Positions 60,604 to 64,000 of a DNA stretch of 64,000 bases are shown here, one piece after another; position 1 is the stretch's first letter, and every line of letters starts with the position of its first letter. The DNA lies in contig NC_066579.1 of NCBI RefSeq assembly GCF_024323335.1, positions 250,783,575 to 250,847,574 on the forward strand. Reading direction: 5' to 3'. The position numbers were made by a program, and so were the translations under genes. This DNA comes from Lathyrus oleraceus (Eukaryota > Streptophyta > Magnoliopsida > Fabales > Fabaceae). Below the pieces are notes generated by a model. It ran no database searches and was not told the DNA's origin. It was given only the letters and a program-made list of their open reading frames with translations.

Positions 60604-61972
60604 AAAGAGCCACACGTATTCTTAGAAGAGCAGTTAGAGAAGAAACACTGGACAAAGGAATACCATAAGAAGAGAAACTATCAAGTTCTTCTGAAATTGA
60701 AGAAGAATTCATGATATGATGCACAACCCCTAACTATGGGGGACTACTGTAAACAGAGTGATGAAGGATAGGTTTCTAGGCGGTTTGTACCGGCAGACCC
60801 TGCTAACTTGATATTAAAAATTATGTACTTTTAGGTTTAAGAGTAAATTCGTTTGACGGGAATGCGATTAGAGACCCATGGACGCATCTTGCACGCTTCT
60901 ATGAAACATATTCAATGTGCAAACCTACTGATGTCAGTAAAGACCAGGTTAAATTGAGGTTGTTTGGGTTCTCACTGATTAGAAGGACGAAAGATTGGTT
61001 ACTTTGCCTTCCGAATGGATCAATCTGGACTTGGAAGATAGATTCCTTGAAATAATTTTTATTACTACTCAGTTTATCGGCACCGAGTAGAAATTATTAA
61101 TTTTGAGCAGCAAGAAATTGAGTCACTTTATGACGCTTGGGAAATATTTAAGCTTTTGTTGCGCAAATACCCAAATCACAACATGAGTAATATGGAGAAA
61201 ATGCAAAACTTCATCAAAGGTCTCAAGAGTCAAACTCACATGTTATCGGATGCTTCTGCGAGAGGCACTATCTATCAAATGACCGAACCACAAGTAAAAG
61301 ACCTCATTGATAATATGTGTATGAATGAGTACCATTCAAAAAGTGAAAGGTCGTCAAGCTTGAAACTATTGGCACGCCTAAAGGTATGTTACACCTTGAT
61401 ACCCATACTAGTCTTTTAGCTCAAACTGAATTGTTGAATAAAAAGCTAGCTGAAAGCAACTTAGGTAGAGCTAACGTGAGCTAGGTATAAGCACTTAGGT
61501 GTGATTTCTAAGGAGGCAAACATGCGAATGGAAGGTGTTCGTTGGAAGGGAAAATTGATTAAGTCCAATTTGCAGATTTCAAAAGAATAACCCATATTCC
61601 AACACATATAATCCGGGTTGGAAAGATCACCCCAATTTCCGTTGGAGAAATAATCAAAATTCAAATGCCAACCAAGGGATGCAAAAAATCCAACAAGCTC
61701 CGTTTCAAAGGAAGCCATCTCAGTTGGAAGATACTTTGCAGAATTTTATTAAAGTTACTAAAAGTAGCTTTGAGCAGGTAACTAGGAACCATGAAATTTT
61801 AAGCAGAAACCATGATGCATCAATCAAGAATTTGGAGACTCATATTGGTCAATTATCTAGACAAATAACTGCTTTACCAAGCTCAAGTGGAGGATTCACC
61901 GATAACACCGTTGATAATCCTAAAAATGAAACATGCAAGGTTGTGGAAATAGATTATAGGGGTGGGTACTAG
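60604..61972 (+). pseudogene. Athila-like gag pseudogene, second copy
   Basis: Same motifs and same stops as at 31743-33111 (KYPNHNMSNMEKM from 61158, QRKPSQLEDTLQNF and KNLETHIGQLSRQ in 61679-61972). No repair of the broken frames is seen. Confidence 0.85.
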
Positions 61973-62801
61973 AAAGGAGGAAGCTGAAAAAGTTAAAGAA
62001 AATAGATTATGAAGGTGAATTTGAAAAGGAGGAGAGTGGAAATCAAGGTGACGAAGACGAAAGAGGAGTTACCCTTAATCTACTCATTGATAAAAAAAAA
62101 TCCTTGGAAGAGAACAAAGGATCAAATTCTGAATGAACCAAACCCACCTTTACCAGATTACATAAAACTACCATATCCCATCATTAAGAAGAAGCTGGTA
62201 CACGAGGATAAGGCTAGAATTTTTGAAAAATTTAAAGAAGTGTTGAGACAACTTCAGGTAAGTATCTCTTTTCATGAAATTTTAGAGTTAATTCCCAAGT
62301 TTTCTAAGTTTATGCAGGTATTGTTGAAAGGTGGAAAGTAGAAGTTAGCTCAAGAATAGGTCAACATGACAGAGAAAGAAGTCACAGTAGAACTGACAGA
62401 AGTTCCACCAAAGATGAAGGATCCAGAGGAGTTCAACACCACTTAAACCATTGGGAGGGTGAAAATTACACATGCTTTATGTGACTTAGGATCGAGCATC
62501 AATGTCATACCGCTGAGAAAATTTAAGGAATTAGAGATATGAGAGATTATATCGAGCAACATGACACTCACTTTGGCCGATTCATCTGGTACTCATCTGT
62601 TTGGTATTGTATAAGATGTACTAGTCCATGTCAATGGTTTGACCTTCCCTGTAGACCTTGTGGTGACCGACATGAAAAATGATTCGGAAGGGTCAGTGAT
62701 TCTAGGGTGCCCATTCTTGGCAACCAGGAGAGCAAAATTCGATATGGTGACAGGTGAATTAATTTTGAAGTTTAACTAGGAGAATGTGGCGTTTAATACA
62801 T
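61973..62801 (+). pseudogene. Athila-like linker and protease remnant, second copy
   Basis: Collinear with 33112-33940: linker frame 62009-62341 and the protease DLGSSIN region near 62483, then GCPFLATRR near 62708. It is cut at the satellite junction at 62802 exactly as in unit 1. Confidence 0.8.
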
Positions 62802-64000
62802 ATCATACTGCGTTGATAAATGCATCTGCTAAGTAACTTGCTATTAAGTGTTACATGACATGTACCCATAAAATGTATGCATTACATGACTATCCCAACT
62901 AATTTTATCTAATGTAATGAAATCTCAACTAATTATACTTTATTGAATGTTTTTCATCATTCATAAAATATCTTTTAGTTTATATATATTATTTTATGAC
63001 AACCATTTTATTTATAAAGGACACATTTTCGCCCCTAAATAAAATTTGAAAACTACTATTACTTTTTTTACACTAGTACTATTATTTTTGTTACATTAAG
63101 AAACTTACATTCAATTATACCATAGATAACGAGCCCGGTTATTTGGACCTTATTTTTAAAACCCTTTATTTTGAAAGATTTGAGTGTATTTAGTTAAGCT
63201 CATAACAACAATCAAAACTAGAATAAAATATAAAATATATTATACATCTTGTCAATATATATAAAAACACCTTTTGAATATAATTTATTATTGGAAAAAC
63301 ACAAAGTCCCTGAAGAGTTTATATAGCGTTACACTCTTTGTCTTAAATATTAATTTCATATAGACTAATTAAGTTAAATTTTCGTTTTACTATGATATTT
63401 ATATATGATATCAAGAAGTTAGTATCATAAACCATATTTCATGCCAAATTCTAATTCTATTACTTATGTACATATAGACATCCCTTGATATTATTAGAAC
63501 AAGAGTCTAAATAATAACATTAACATTATTGATTTGTTAATGTTATTATTTTGAATAAGATCGAAAATCATAACATTAACAATATTGATTTGTTAGTTTT
63601 TTTATGATAAATTTTATTCACTTAAACTGTAATGTATTGATATTTAAGTTTTTTATATATAAAATTCTAAATATAATGTATCGATATCATAATATGTTGT
63701 TTTAAAAAAAATGACCATGAAAAAACAAAATAAAGAATATGAAATTTTATATAGACAAAGATGGGTTAAAGTTATGAAAAGCAAAACAGATTGTAAAAAT
63801 AACATAGAGTTACTTTTATTAGAAACATGAAACCTATTAGATGGATACAAGGCAAAAGAACTGAGTTTGCTTTGAACATGATAGGAAGTGGTTGAAACAC
63901 TCCAAATGCATGTCTTTGAAATAAAATGACATATACATATACATATTACTTAGCTACTTATTAGCCTTCTCAAGGTGACTATGTTTACTATGCCAAATCA
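62802..64000. repeat. Satellite monomer 1 of unit 2 (partial, runs off the window)
   Basis: Type A, collinear with 33941-35142. Differences from unit 1 seen by eye are single-base homopolymer losses (near 63084, 63651 and 63671). The hairpin AAATAATAACATTAAC is kept near 63509. Confidence 0.92.

Larger units (their letters stand above)
55982..64000. repeat. Tandem duplication, unit 2 (first 8 kb, runs off the window)
   Basis: Starts at the joint between satellite monomer 11 and copia gag. The shared bases TTGAAA at 55982-55987 occur in both parents (satellite CTTGAAATTATT; gag TTTGAAACTTC). It continues collinear with 27120-35142 to the window end. Confidence 0.93.

Overview
The window is repeat DNA from a large plant genome, with no host gene that I can support. 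The families present (Ogre/Tat Ty3-gypsy with LTRs of several kb, a SIRE/Maximus-like Ty1-copia element, an Athila-like Ty3-gypsy element, a deleted Ty1-copia element and an AT-rich satellite of about 2.1 kb) suggest a Fabeae legume (Vicia, Pisum, Lathyrus, Lens). That assignment is inference from element types, not from a search.

Layout. 1-2444: 3' end of one Ogre-like element (last pol codons, then a long 3' untranslated region with a tandem array). 2445-4940: a short Ogre LTR (LTR1). 4944-10674: primer-binding site fused almost directly to an Ogre pol (RT, RNase H, archaeal-type RNase H, integrase; one frameshift), then a 3' untranslated region with a different tandem array. 10675-16028: a 5.35-kb Ogre LTR (LTR2), again followed by a primer-binding site. 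16108-21653: a 5'-truncated, decayed SIRE/Maximus-like copia element ending in its LTR. 21654-23240: a decayed copia fragment on the minus strand. 23241-33940: an Athila-like element whose 5' LTR is split by a complete minus-strand copia insertion (23561-30965, 5-bp target duplication GAATC). 33941-55987: ten full monomers plus a partial one of a 2.1-kb satellite, in two subfamilies. 55982-64000: a second, nearly identical copy of the sequence from 27120 onward, so the window holds one full unit (about 28,862 bp) and the first 8 kb of the next unit of a head-to-tail duplication.

How the parts relate. Nothing here forms a host pathway. The retroelements are parasitic units at different stages of decay: the two Ogre bodies share LTRs in a chain, the copia insertion has almost identical LTRs but a gutted coding region (so it was probably mobilised in trans), and the Athila body is cut off at the satellite. 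The most unusual signal is structural: both Ogre 3' regions, the Ogre LTRs and the copia leader carry clusters of short inverted repeats in which the loop is constant while the stem changes with compensating substitutions. Two different loop families (CGGTAA and RTTCAG) occupy the same place in two Ogre copies.
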